Below, one piece after another: positions 5,897-14,588 of a DNA stretch of 16,251 nt. The stretch covers positions 1 through 16,251 of the forward strand of contig CABUXV010000038.1 of assembly GCA_902495595.1 (NCBI GenBank). Direction: 5' to 3'. This DNA is from an uncultured Eubacterium sp. Lineage in GTDB: Bacteria; Bacillota; Clostridia; Peptostreptococcales; Anaerovoracaceae. The position numbers and the translations under genes were made by a program. The notes under the pieces are model-generated. The model saw only the letters and a list, made by a program, of their open reading frames with translations. It did no database searches and was not told the origin of the DNA. Numbering within the stretch: position 1 is the stretch's first letter; every line of letters begins with the position of its first letter.

Positions 5897-6727
5897 ATGA
5901 AAACAGCATTAACAATCGCAGGAAGCGATTCCAGCGGAGGCGCCGGCATCCAGGCAGATATCAAGACAATGACAGCTAACGGCGTTTACGCCATGAGCGC
6001 TGTTACGGCTTTGACTGCTCAAAATACTACCGGCGTTACAGGAATCATGGAATCATCTCCGGAATTTTTAGGAGAGCAGCTGGACAATATTTTTACTGAT
6101 ATTTACCCGGATGCAGTAAAAATAGGAATGGTATCATCGGCGAAGCTGATAATGGAAATAGCCGATAAACTCAAAGTATACGAAGCCCAAAATATAGTGG
6201 CTGACCCGGTAATGGTCTCCACAAGCGGAGCCAAACTGATGGAAGACAATGCAGTGGAGGTACTCAAAGAAAGACTTCTTCCGATTGCATCTCTTTTAAC
6301 TCCCAATATACCCGAAGCAGAGGTTTTATCTGAAATGAAGATAACTTGCCAAGACGATATGATAAAAGCCTCAGAGCTGATAAATCAAAAATATGGCTGC
6401 GCGGTCCTATGCAAGGGAGGCCACAATATAGGTTCGGCAAATGATTTGCTGTACGATAATGGAACGGTTAAATGGTTTTACGGTAAGAGAATAGATAATC
6501 CGAATACCCATGGAACGGGATGCACTTTATCAAGCGCTATAGCTTCCAATCTGGCAAAGGGATTCGATATGAAAGAGTCTGTAAAAAGGGGAAAAGAGTA
6601 TATATCAGGAGCTCTTTCCGCCATGCTTGATTTGGGAAAAGGCAGCGGCCCTATGGACCATGGATTTGATATAAAAAGCAGATTTACAGAAGCGCCGCCC
6701 TCAAGAGATAATGAACGAAGTAAATAA
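5897..6727 (+). CDS. thiD: Hydroxymethylpyrimidine/phosphomethylpyrimidine kinase
   Basis: ThiD adds two successive phosphates to hydroxymethylpyrimidine, producing the diphosphate used by ThiE. The 276-residue ribokinase-fold protein shows the substrate-binding AGSDSSGGAGIQAD (8-21), VADPVMVSTSG (101-111), LTPNIPEAEVLS (134-145) and the active-site NTHGTGCTLSSAIA (203-216) with Cys209. ATG 5897 follows AAAGGAA at a normal distance; nine codons of open frame before it do not look like the family. The protein ends in a short charged tail past the conserved fold. It is separated from cytX by only 15 bases, so the pair is surely cotranscribed: import, then phosphorylation, of the same pyrimidine. 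Confidence 0.95.
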   Translation: MKTALTIAGSDSSGGAGIQADIKTMTANGVYAMSAVTALTAQNTTGVTGIMESSPEFLGEQLDNIFTDIYPDAVKIGMVSSAKLIMEIADKLKVYEAQNIVADPVMVSTSGAKLMEDNAVEVLKERLLPIASLLTPNIPEAEVLSEMKITCQDDMIKASELINQKYGCAVLCKGGHNIGSANDLLYDNGTVKWFYGKRIDNPNTHGTGCTLSSAIASNLAKGFDMKESVKRGKEYISGALSAMLDLGKGSGPMDHGFDIKSRFTEAPPSRDNERSK

Positions 6728-6742
6728 GGGGGGATAAATAAT

Positions 6743-7936
6743 ATGGAGAAAACAGAATTGGCGAAGAAGAGCAAAGGAACTTCTCTGTTTGAAAACGGAC
6801 TCATATGGTTTGGCGCAGGGGTATCCCTTGCAGAGATAATAACAGGAACATATCTTGCTTCCCTCGGATTTGCAAGAGGAACAGCAGCCATAATCATAGG
6901 ACATGTTATAGGATGCGTCATGCTTTTTCTTTCAGGCCTGATAGGCGGCAAGGTCAGAAAAAGCGCCATGGAAACAGTTAAAATGAGCTTTGGAAGAAAG
7001 GGAGGTCTCATATTTTCCTTTCTGAATGTCATGCAGCTTGTAGGATGGACGTCTATCATGATATATGACGGAGCGCTGGCTGCCGACGGAGTGGCAGGAA
7101 CAGGAAGGTGGATGTGGTGTATTCTGATAGGAGCGCTGATAATTCTCTGGATACTTGTCGGAGTTACAAATCTTGGGAAGATAAACATAGTAGCGATGAC
7201 AGCGCTTTTTATTCTTACGATTATGCTGTGCAAAGTTATATTTTCAGATGGAGCAGTTTCAGAGACGGTATCAGAAGAATCCATGTCATTTGGCGCTGCT
7301 GTAGAGCTTTGTGTTGCAATGCCTCTATCATGGCTTCCTCTTATAAGCGACTATACGAGAGAAGCGCGATCACCTGTAAAGGCAACGGCTGTCAGCGCAG
7401 TTACATACGGTCTTGTAAGCTGCTGGATGTATGCTATAGGAATGGGCGCCGCCATATTTACAGGGGAATACGATATAGCTCAGATAATGTTAAAAGCAGG
7501 GCTGGGCATAGCAGCTCTTCTTATCGTAGTTTTTTCTACGGTTACGACTACATTTTTGGATGCTTATTCAGCAGGCGTATCCAGTGAGTCTATATGGTCC
7601 GGACTTAAAGGAAAATATGCAGCCGTGGCTGTTACTGTGTTCGGCACGCTGGCGGCGATAGTCTATCCTATGGATAATATAACTGATTTTCTTTATCTGA
7701 TAGGCTCTGTATTTGCTCCGATGATAGCCATACAGATAGCGGATTTTTTCATACTTAAAAAGGACAGTACTCATAAGACTTTTAATGCTGTAAATCTGAT
7801 AATATGGGCTCTGGGATTTGTAATTTACCGGGTGTTTATGAACCTGGATATACCTGTGGGAAGTACACTGCCGGACATGGCAGTGACTGTAGTTATATGC
7901 CTTTTAGTGTCCAAAATAGCAAAGCCTTTAGATTGA
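6743..7936 (+). CDS. cytX: Hydroxymethylpyrimidine transporter CytX
   Basis: This 397-residue membrane protein belongs to the NCS1 purine/cytosine permease family, subgroup CytX, which comparative genomics links to thiamine-pyrimidine uptake. It begins with the family segment LFENGLIWFGAGVSLAEIITGTYL (split here over residues 13-37), then about ten more hydrophobic helices, with charged cytoplasmic loops such as GGKVRKSAME. A conserved-looking substrate region is PLSWLPLISDYTREARSP (near residue 200). A strong GGGGGG purine-rich site precedes ATG 6743. It is the last gene of the TPP-controlled cluster, directly after thiD, which supports hydroxymethylpyrimidine rather than cytosine as substrate. 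The substrate is inferred from context and family, not proven by the sequence. Confidence 0.9.
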   Translation: MEKTELAKKSKGTSLFENGLIWFGAGVSLAEIITGTYLASLGFARGTAAIIIGHVIGCVMLFLSGLIGGKVRKSAMETVKMSFGRKGGLIFSFLNVMQLVGWTSIMIYDGALAADGVAGTGRWMWCILIGALIILWILVGVTNLGKINIVAMTALFILTIMLCKVIFSDGAVSETVSEESMSFGAAVELCVAMPLSWLPLISDYTREARSPVKATAVSAVTYGLVSCWMYAIGMGAAIFTGEYDIAQIMLKAGLGIAALLIVVFSTVTTTFLDAYSAGVSSESIWSGLKGKYAAVAVTVFGTLAAIVYPMDNITDFLYLIGSVFAPMIAIQIADFFILKKDSTHKTFNAVNLIIWALGFVIYRVFMNLDIPVGSTLPDMAVTVVICLLVSKIAKPLD

Positions 7937-7966
7937 CTTTATAGTAAATATATGGTACGTTAAAAT

Positions 7967-7992
7967 AAGCTTACGCTTTAAAGCGTAAGCTT
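7967..7992. repeat. 26-bp perfect palindrome
   Basis: Positions 7967-7992 are self-complementary over all 26 bases; the left half is AAGCTTACGCTTT. As RNA it would form a stem of about 11 bp with a four-base loop. The right side lacks a T-run (CATAATTGC follows), while the left side reads TATTTTA on the minus strand. It sits 30 bases after the cytX stop and about 35 before the acyl-CoA ligase start, so it may end the thi transcript poorly or act as an operator for the ligase gene. Confidence 0.7.
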
Positions 7993-8026
7993 CATAATTG
8001 CTTAAAAAGGAAAGGATGTAACTAAA

Positions 8027-9661
8027 ATGCCTGTAACAGATTTACTTGAGAGAAATCATAAGCTTTACAGTGATGAAACTGCTCTCGTAGAGCTTAATCC
8101 GATGATGAAAGACCACAGAAGAACAACCTGGAAAGAGTATGATTTGGTACAGCAGACCTCCGCAACTCCTTACAGACGTGAAATAAGCTGGAGCATATTT
8201 GACGAAAAGGCAAACAGAGTAGCCAATATGCTCATAAGCAGAGGTATAAAAAAAGGCGACAGGGTGGCAATCCTCATGTTCAACTGTCTTGAATGGCTTC
8301 CTATATATTTCGGTATTTTAAAGACGGGAGCCATAGCGGTGCCTTTTAATTTTAGATTTTCATCCGATGAAATACAATACTGCGCAGACCTTGCGGAAGT
8401 TCATGTGCTCATGTTCGGACCTGAATTTATAGGACGAATAGAGTCAATAGAGGAAGAGCTTAGCAAGGGCAGACTTTTGATATACGTGGGGGACGGATGT
8501 CCTACATTTGCCGAAAGCTACAGGGAACTTGTCGCTGACTGTTCAAGTCAGCCTCCTCTTGTAAGGCTTGAGGATGAAGACGATGCCGCCATATATTTTT
8601 CATCGGGAACCACAGGATTTCCGAAAGCTATTTTGCATAATCATGAAAGTCTTATGCAGGCGGCTCAGATGGAGCAGAAACATCATCTGACGGACAGAGA
8701 CGATGTTTTTCTCTGTATACCTCCCCTTTATCATACGGGAGCTAAATTTCACTGGATGGGAAGCCTGTGTGCAGGAAGCAAGGCAGTGCTGCTTAAGGGG
8801 ACTACTCCTGAAATAATTCTCGATGCGGTCTCCAAGGAAAAATGTACTATTGTCTGGCTTTTAGTGCCTTGGGCTCAGGACATTTTAGACAGTATAGACA
8901 GAGGAGATATAAAGCTGGATGATTATCAGCTGAGTCAGTGGAGGCTCATGCATATAGGCGCTCAGCCTGTACCGCCTTCTCTGATAACTCATTGGAAGAA
9001 ATATTTTCCTAATCATCTTTACGATACAAATTACGGACTGTCTGAGTCGACAGGACCGGGATGTGTTCATCTTGGCATAGAAAACATACATAAAGTCGGA
9101 GCTATAGGAATACCGGGATATCGGTGGAAGTGCAAAATCGTTGATGAAAACAACAAAGAAGTGCAGCAGGGCGATGTAGGGGAACTGTGTGTAACAGGAC
9201 CCGGAGTAATGACCTGCTATTACAATGACCCCGAGGCAACAGCAAATACTCTTAGAGACGGATGGCTCTGTACAGGAGATATGGCTATGATGGATGAGGA
9301 CGGATTTATATTCCTGGTAGACAGGAAAAAAGACGTAATAGTAAGCGGCGGAGAAAACATTTATCCTGTTCAGATAGAGAATTTCCTTAATGCCTGCGAG
9401 CTGATAAAGGATGCAGCTGTCATAGGACTTCCCGATAAACGTCTGGGAGAAATAACGGGCGCTATTATAGAGCTTAAAGCCGGGGTTTCATGCAGTGAAG
9501 AGGACATATATGAATACTGTAAAGAGCTTCCAAGGTACAAAAGACCTAAGAAAATAATCTTTGCAGATGTTCCGAGAAATGCAACGGGAAAAATAGAGAA
9601 ACCTGAGCTGAGAAAGAAATACGGAGCTGATAAGCTGGTCGAACAACAAAATAGAAGTTAA
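8027..9661 (+). CDS. Class I adenylate-forming acyl-CoA ligase
   Basis: This 544-residue enzyme activates a carboxylic acid with ATP to an acyl-AMP and most likely transfers it to coenzyme A. All core motifs are present: phosphate loop FSSGTTGFPKA (191-201), NYGLSEST (335-342), GWLCTGD (412-418), hinge and CoA-loop region DRKKDVIVSGGENIYP (432-447), and NATGKIEKPEL with the catalytic Lys522. An N-terminal stretch (about 23-52) before the usual start of the domain looks longer than in many relatives. There is no membrane segment. A GGAAAGGA site precedes the ATG. Strong hairpins lie before and after, so it appears to be a single-gene unit. No dehydrogenase, thioesterase or carrier protein is beside it to reveal the substrate; fatty, bile, aromatic or carnitine-like acids are all possible. 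Confidence 0.9.
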   Translation: MPVTDLLERNHKLYSDETALVELNPMMKDHRRTTWKEYDLVQQTSATPYRREISWSIFDEKANRVANMLISRGIKKGDRVAILMFNCLEWLPIYFGILKTGAIAVPFNFRFSSDEIQYCADLAEVHVLMFGPEFIGRIESIEEELSKGRLLIYVGDGCPTFAESYRELVADCSSQPPLVRLEDEDDAAIYFSSGTTGFPKAILHNHESLMQAAQMEQKHHLTDRDDVFLCIPPLYHTGAKFHWMGSLCAGSKAVLLKGTTPEIILDAVSKEKCTIVWLLVPWAQDILDSIDRGDIKLDDYQLSQWRLMHIGAQPVPPSLITHWKKYFPNHLYDTNYGLSESTGPGCVHLGIENIHKVGAIGIPGYRWKCKIVDENNKEVQQGDVGELCVTGPGVMTCYYNDPEATANTLRDGWLCTGDMAMMDEDGFIFLVDRKKDVIVSGGENIYPVQIENFLNACELIKDAAVIGLPDKRLGEITGAIIELKAGVSCSEEDIYEYCKELPRYKRPKKIIFADVPRNATGKIEKPELRKKYGADKLVEQQNRS

Positions 9662-9687
9662 GAAACTGAACTTAGTGTAGTCGAAGC

Positions 9688-9726
9688 AGCCATAAAAATT
9701 GATTCCAAGGTTTTTATGGCTTTTTT
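9688..9726 (+). terminator. Intrinsic terminator after the acyl-CoA ligase
   Basis: AGCCATAAAAA (9688-9698) pairs perfectly with TTTTTATGGCT (9711-9721) around a 12-base loop, and the T-run continues to 9726. It lies 27 bases after the ligase stop codon. Confidence 0.85.
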
Positions 9727-9813
9727 AATAACATAGGAAATATTGATTTGTGATATTTACATATGTTTCAAAGAAATTACCTTGCGAAATGGCGCTCCTT
9801 GCGGGCGGCATAT

Positions 9814-9853
9814 GGAAACAGGAATCTTTGATTCCGATGTTTCCACCTTTTTT
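9814..9853 (+). terminator. Second terminator-like hairpin in the leader of the kinase gene
   Basis: GGAAACA-GGAATC (9814-9826) pairs with GATTCC-GA-TGTTTCC (9830-9844): 13 base pairs with a two-base bulge and a three-base loop. ACC and a run of seven T (9847 onward) follow. It lies 120 bases after the ligase terminator and 90 before the kinase, so it may be an attenuator in a kinase leader or the end of a small RNA. A small hairpin, AATATCA-TCCG-TGATATT (9864-9881), follows closely. Confidence 0.6.
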
Positions 9854-9945
9854 ACTATAAAGGAATATCATCCGTGATATTTCGAAAATACCGATAAAGT
9901 CTGCTGTCAGAGAGATTGACAAAGCGGCTTTGGTTATTTGCGGGG

Positions 9946-12528
9946 ATGAAAATGCAAAAATACATAAAAGAAAAGAGCTTAAAAAGTATTAGCAGAAACA
10001 GCGCATTGTGGAAGATAATTACAGCGACGGTTCTTATAACAATAATCATAATAGGATTTGCTGTATTCATGAATGCCAACAGCGACAGAATAGTAGCGCA
10101 GAATGCCAATTACCTGAAAGATGCAACGCAAAAGACAGCTTCGGATATAGATGATGTTTTTGATGAAGCTTAAAAGAATATGAAAATGATAGCAGCCATT
10201 TACGAGAGGTTTCTGACGTCTCCAAATACAGAGGAAGATGACTTTGCAAAGATGACAGAGGCCAGCTCTTTCGTTCACATGTATTTTATAGATAAAAACG
10301 GGGATCAGCAAGATGATGAGGGCAATATTTACAATGTCAGTGAAAAGGATTATTACAAGGAAGGCATGCTTGGAAAGTCCGGATATAAAATAGATACATG
10401 TGCGAGTACCGGTATGGACAGCTTAGTGTTTTACTGCCCAATAAGATACAAAGGCAGCGTATTCGGCGTAATGGTGGGACATTACGATAAGGAGCAGCTT
10501 GACAGTATGCTCCTGAATTATTTTTTCGGTGAAGAGTCTAAAGCGTTTTTATGCAAAAAGGACGGGACTGTACTGGCGTCTTCAAAGGATTTTGGCATTA
10601 AAAACATTCTCAGCTGGCTTGATAATCCAAGTATGGTAAAGAGGGAGACGAGCAGAGAGCTTACCGATGCTTTCAGCGACGGCAGAGCATACGAGATGAT
10701 ATACAAGGAAAAGGCCGGTATAGGAAATATTTACATGACTCCTATGGACGGAAAGAATTTATTTTTCGTTCAGAATTTTCCTGCGGATATAAGCAGAGGA
10801 ATGATAAACAAGGCTAATTCTGCAGGACTTGCTCTTGAAGCCACTTTCATAGTGATTTTTCTCATATATATAGGGCTTATACTGGTGGTAAATCACAGAC
10901 AAAAAGAAATTCTTATAGATAAGAACCGCGAAATGAGCTACATAGTAGACGGTATAGTAAAACTGTTTGACAGGTTCGTCCTCGTTGATTTTAGGGAAAA
11001 CAGATATAAATATCTTAAAAGAGGGGACAACGGGTATAAAGATATTCCGCCGGAGGGCAATTATTCTGAGCTGGTCGAATATATATGCGAGCAGATAGTG
11101 GAGGACAGCGATAAGGAACGCATCAAAGGTCTTTTAAAAATAGAGAGCATACAGAAACGCATGAAAAAAGGCGTAGATGATTTGAGATTTGAATACCGCT
11201 CCAGGAGAAGAGAATTTCTGTGGGAAAATTTGAATATAATATGCCTGGAAAGGTGTAAAGGCGTTCCTGAGAAACTGCTCATAACAAGGCAGGATGTAAC
11301 AAATGTAAAAGAAGATGAATCAAAGTTCAGAGAAGCGCTGATGCAGGCTTTCCAAATGGCGGAAGAAGCCAGCCTTGCTAAAAGTGATTTTCTTTCAAGA
11401 ATGTCGCACGATATAAGAACTCCAATGAATGCAATTATGGGCATGAGTACGATAGCCGCAATGAATCTTGATGATAAAGAGCGTGTGAAAGACTGTCTGG
11501 ATAAAATAGATATATCCAGCAAACATCTTCTTGGCATAATCAATAAGGTGCTTGATATGTCAAAGATAGAAAGCGGCAAAATAGGACTGACCGAAGAAGA
11601 ATTCGTTATATCCGATTTGACCAGATCGCTTGTAAAGATTTTTCAGATACAGGTTAATGAGAAAAATCAAGAATTAAAGCTTTGCGAGGATATAGTTCAC
11701 AGGCATGTGGTCGGGGATCCGATAAGACTGCAGCAAGTATTTGCCAATATACTGGGCAATGCTGTAAAATTTACGCCGGAGGGAGGCGTTATAAACATAA
11801 ACGCCAAGGAGAAGGCTTCCGAGATACCGGGAAGCGGCTGCTATGAATTCATATTTGAGGATAATGGCATAGGTATGGAGGAAGATTTTGTAAAAAGGAT
11901 ATTTGAACCTTTTACAAGAGAAGAAAATCAAATTGTCGGAAAAACCGAGGGAAGCGGTCTTGGTATGTCCATAGCCAGAAATATCGTTCAGATGATGAAC
12001 GGCGAAATGAAAGTTGAAAGCCAGCAGGGGAAAGGCTCAAGATTCATAGTAACCGTATATCTTAAAATAATTGAAAACAGTGAGGAATGCGCAGACTTAA
12101 GAAAAGTTTCTGAACATGTGAAAATTATTGAACATGAGAATTTCAGCGATAAGCGTGTTCTGCTCGTAGAAGACAATGAGCTGAATATGGAAATAGCAGA
12201 GGAGCTTTTAAAGCCGACGGGAATAAAACTGGAGAAAGCATACGATGGAGAGGAAGCCGTGGAGAAAATAAAAACAAATTCTCCTGACTATTATGATCTT
12301 GTGCTTATGGATATACAGATGCCTAAACTGAACGGTTATGACGCCACAAGAGCAATAAGGGCTCTGGATGATGGGAGGTATGAGAACCTGCCTATAGTTG
12401 CCATGAGCGCCAACGCTTTCACGGACGATATCAGCAATGGAAAATCTGCCGGAATGAACGGATATATATCAAAACCGGTGGAAGTAGATAAATTGATTAA
12501 AGCGATTGAAACTTGGTGCGGCTTATGA
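9946..12528 (+). pseudogene. Hybrid sensor histidine kinase broken by one in-frame TAA
   Basis: One reading frame of 860 codons encodes a complete membrane hybrid histidine kinase, except for TAA at 10171-10173 (codon 76). The first part has a transmembrane helix (about 20-40) and the start of an extracellular sensor. After the stop come the rest of the sensor, a second helix (residues 216-238 counted from ATG 10180), a PAS-like region (about 255-375), the H-box SHDIRTPMNAIMG with phospho-accepting His410, N-box residues 518-530, DNGIGM (561-566), GSGLGMSIAR (591-600), and a receiver domain (658-780) with Asp711 in LVLMDIQMP. Restart at ATG 10180 would lack the first helix and has no good ribosome site. 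One C-to-T change (CAA to TAA) explains it. Recent nonsense mutation, readthrough or sequencing error are possible. The upstream start (9946, 9952 or TTG 9916) is uncertain. Confidence 0.8.
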
Positions 12529-12782
12529 TATCATAATCTGCGGATGGATGGTATTCACAAATGTCCGGCGCCGTATGGATGATATGTGCGCAGGGCAGAA
12601 ACTATACCGGAATATATAGCTGAAACGAACATATTCATTTCCTGAAATGCGCCTTATGGCGCGCGCTTATATCCTCAGAGGAACAAGACGAAAAGGATTA
12701 TCGCTTCTTTGCATGAACGGTAAATTTCATCGAAAAGATGGTTTTGCCTAAGACATTGCATTTAAAAAAGGAGGGATAAAAA
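12529..12782. other. Gene-free leader before the pantothenate cluster
   Basis: These 254 bases carry no plausible gene. A tight hairpin, GCGCC-TTAT-GGCGC (12649-12662), is the clearest structure; TCCT-CAG-AGGA follows near 12672. I see neither a T-run terminator nor a convincing promoter, although pan-cluster transcription probably begins here. Just before the next gene is a strong AAAGGAGGG ribosome site (12768-12775). Confidence 0.5.
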
Positions 12783-13721
12783 CTGAATATAGGTTTTATT
12801 GGAGCAGGAAAAGCAGGCTTTAGTCTCGGTAAGTATTTTTCGGAAAGAATCCGGGAAAACTATTGCAAAGACAGCAAAAGCTCGGGACAAGCCTTGGAAA
12901 ATTTAAAGGTAAGGGGCTATTACAGCCTTAATCCTAATTCGTCGCGGGAGGCGGCGGAGTTTACGGAATCAAAATCATACGGCAGCACAAAAGAGTTGGT
13001 AAGTGAATGCGATATGATTTTTCTGACTGTTCCTGACGGAAGCATTAAATCCACGTGGGAAGAAATTTCCGGATATAATGTGGAAGGAAAGTTAATATGT
13101 CATTGTAGCGGCGCAATATCTTCAGAAGATGCATTTTTGGGCATAGAGAAGACCGGTGCCTTTGGATACTCAGTCCATCCGCTGTTTGCTGTAAGCGATA
13201 AATATAAGACTTACAGGGAACTGACGGATGTTTTTTTTACCCTGGAAGGATGCAGGACAAACCCTTGCAGAAACGATGAAGGAGAAGATTACAATCTTTG
13301 TATGATAAGGGATATGCTGTCTGCCATGGGAAATCCGTCCCGAATCATAGAGCCTGACAGCAAGACGAAATATCACTGCGGCGCGGCGGCAGCCAGCAAC
13401 CTGGTGTGCGGCCTTGCAGACCTGAGCATAGAACTTTTCTGCGAGTGCGGATTCAGTGAAGATGAAGCGGTGAAAGCGCTGGCGCCTATCCTTATGGGAA
13501 ATATGAAACACATAGCCAAGGAAGGCCCGACGGCAAGCCTTACAGGACCAGTGGAGAGAAATGATGTCGGCACGGTCAGAAAGCATTTGGAATGTTTTGA
13601 AGATGAATCGGGAAAAAATTTATACAGTCTGATTTCAAAAAGACTGGTTAAGATGGCGCAGAGGAGACATCCTGAAAGGGATTACAGTGGGATGTCGGAA
13701 ATACTCGGAAAGGATGAATAA
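12783..13721 (+). CDS. Rossmann/DUF2520 reductase-like protein, CTG start; candidate ketopantoate reductase
   Basis: This 312-residue protein has an N-terminal NAD(P)-binding Rossmann fold with NIGFIGAGKAG (2-12; Gly7, Gly9, Gly12), FLTVPDG (80-86) and SVHPLFAV (130-137). A C-terminal DUF2520 helical domain follows, with KYHCGAAAASNL (196-207) and LTGPVERND (253-261). The only start that keeps the glycine motif is CTG 12783, seven bases after AAGGAGGG; a stop codon (TAA 12777-12779) closes the frame just upstream. A TTG at 12894 would delete the nucleotide-binding loop. It lies two bases before panB. Pantothenate synthesis needs a ketopantoate reductase between PanB and PanC, and no PanE is present here. 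DUF2520 proteins beside panBC therefore fit that role, as described for the alternative reductase PanG. The assignment is inferred from context. Confidence 0.85.
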   Translation: MNIGFIGAGKAGFSLGKYFSERIRENYCKDSKSSGQALENLKVRGYYSLNPNSSREAAEFTESKSYGSTKELVSECDMIFLTVPDGSIKSTWEEISGYNVEGKLICHCSGAISSEDAFLGIEKTGAFGYSVHPLFAVSDKYKTYRELTDVFFTLEGCRTNPCRNDEGEDYNLCMIRDMLSAMGNPSRIIEPDSKTKYHCGAAAASNLVCGLADLSIELFCECGFSEDEAVKALAPILMGNMKHIAKEGPTASLTGPVERNDVGTVRKHLECFEDESGKNLYSLISKRLVKMAQRRHPERDYSGMSEILGKDE

Positions 13722-13722
13722 G

Positions 13723-14556
13723 ATGAAAAACACAGTTGCGAGCTTACTTAAAATGAAACAGGACGGAGAAAAAATATCCATGCTTACGTGCTACGATTAT
13801 TCTACGGCAAGACTCATGGAAGATTCGGGAATCAATACGATCCTGGTGGGCGATTCGCTGGGAAATACAATGCTGGGATACAAAGATACTCTTGCTGTTA
13901 CCATGGAGGATATGATACATCACGGAGCGGCAGTGGTAAGAGGGTGCAGGGACATCTTTGTGGTTATTGATATGCCGTTTATGTCATATCAGACTTCTGT
14001 ATACGATGCAGTGGTAAATGCAGGAAGACTAATGAAAGAAACCGGAGGAAATGCAGTTAAACTTGAGGGCGGAGCAGCGGTAAAGGAGCAGATAAAGGCC
14101 ATAACCGATGCGGGAATCCCTGTAGTTGCGCATATCGGCATGACGCCTCAGTCGGTAAACGCTTTCGGTGGATTTAAGGTTCAGGGAAAGAGTGAGAAGC
14201 AGGCTGCGCAGATTCTTCAGGATGCTTACGACGTGCAGGAAGCGGGAGCTTTTGCGGTTGTCCTGGAATGCGTACCTACGAAGCTGGCAGCGCTTATCAG
14301 TGAGAAACTGTCGATTCCTACCATAGGCATAGGAGCAGGAGAGGGCTGTGACGGACAGGTTCTCGTGTGGCAGGACATGATGGGAATGTTTAAGGATTAC
14401 GTTCCGAAATTTGTAAAACACTTTGCAGATGGAGGAGATATCATGGTAAAGGCTTTTAAGGATTTTGATGATGAAGTAAAGTCGGGCGCTTTTCCTGCGG
14501 AAGCACACGGATTTAAAATTGACGATGAAATAATCGCAAAGCTTGCGGATAAATAA
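13723..14556 (+). CDS. panB: 3-methyl-2-oxobutanoate hydroxymethyltransferase
   Basis: PanB transfers a hydroxymethyl group from 5,10-methylenetetrahydrofolate to 2-oxoisovalerate, giving ketopantoate, the first committed step to pantothenate and CoA. The 277-residue TIM-barrel protein carries SMLTCYDYSTARLME (19-33), VGDSLGNTMLGY (42-53, metal ligand Asp44), VVIDMPFMSY (80-89, Asp83), NAVKLEGG (110-117), VVAHIGMTPQSVNAFGGF (134-151) and LECVPTKLA (181-189) with the catalytic-base position Glu182. The ATG at 13723 is nine bases after AAAGG; an ATG at 13714 sits right on that site. It begins one base after the previous stop codon, and panC follows closely, so the three genes form an operon. 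Confidence 0.95.
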   Translation: MKNTVASLLKMKQDGEKISMLTCYDYSTARLMEDSGINTILVGDSLGNTMLGYKDTLAVTMEDMIHHGAAVVRGCRDIFVVIDMPFMSYQTSVYDAVVNAGRLMKETGGNAVKLEGGAAVKEQIKAITDAGIPVVAHIGMTPQSVNAFGGFKVQGKSEKQAAQILQDAYDVQEAGAFAVVLECVPTKLAALISEKLSIPTIGIGAGEGCDGQVLVWQDMMGMFKDYVPKFVKHFADGGDIMVKAFKDFDDEVKSGAFPAEAHGFKIDDEIIAKLADK

Positions 14557-14588
14557 GGATTTAACGGATTATGAAAGAGAGTGAGCCG

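Noticed and set aside
6478..7284. 268-codon open frame on the minus strand
   Set aside because: It is the antisense of thiD and cytX, is low-complexity hydrophobic, and has no ribosome site or family signature.
11061..11579. 172-codon open frame on the minus strand
   Set aside because: It lies opposite the conserved kinase core, whose motifs confirm the plus strand.
10180..12528. Independent soluble-sensor kinase starting at ATG 10180
   Set aside because: The sensor domain would be cut mid-way, there is no good ribosome site, and the upstream segment is in the same frame.
12894..13721. DUF2520 gene starting at TTG 12894
   Set aside because: This removes the glycine-rich nucleotide-binding loop encoded from 12783, which has a strong ribosome site.
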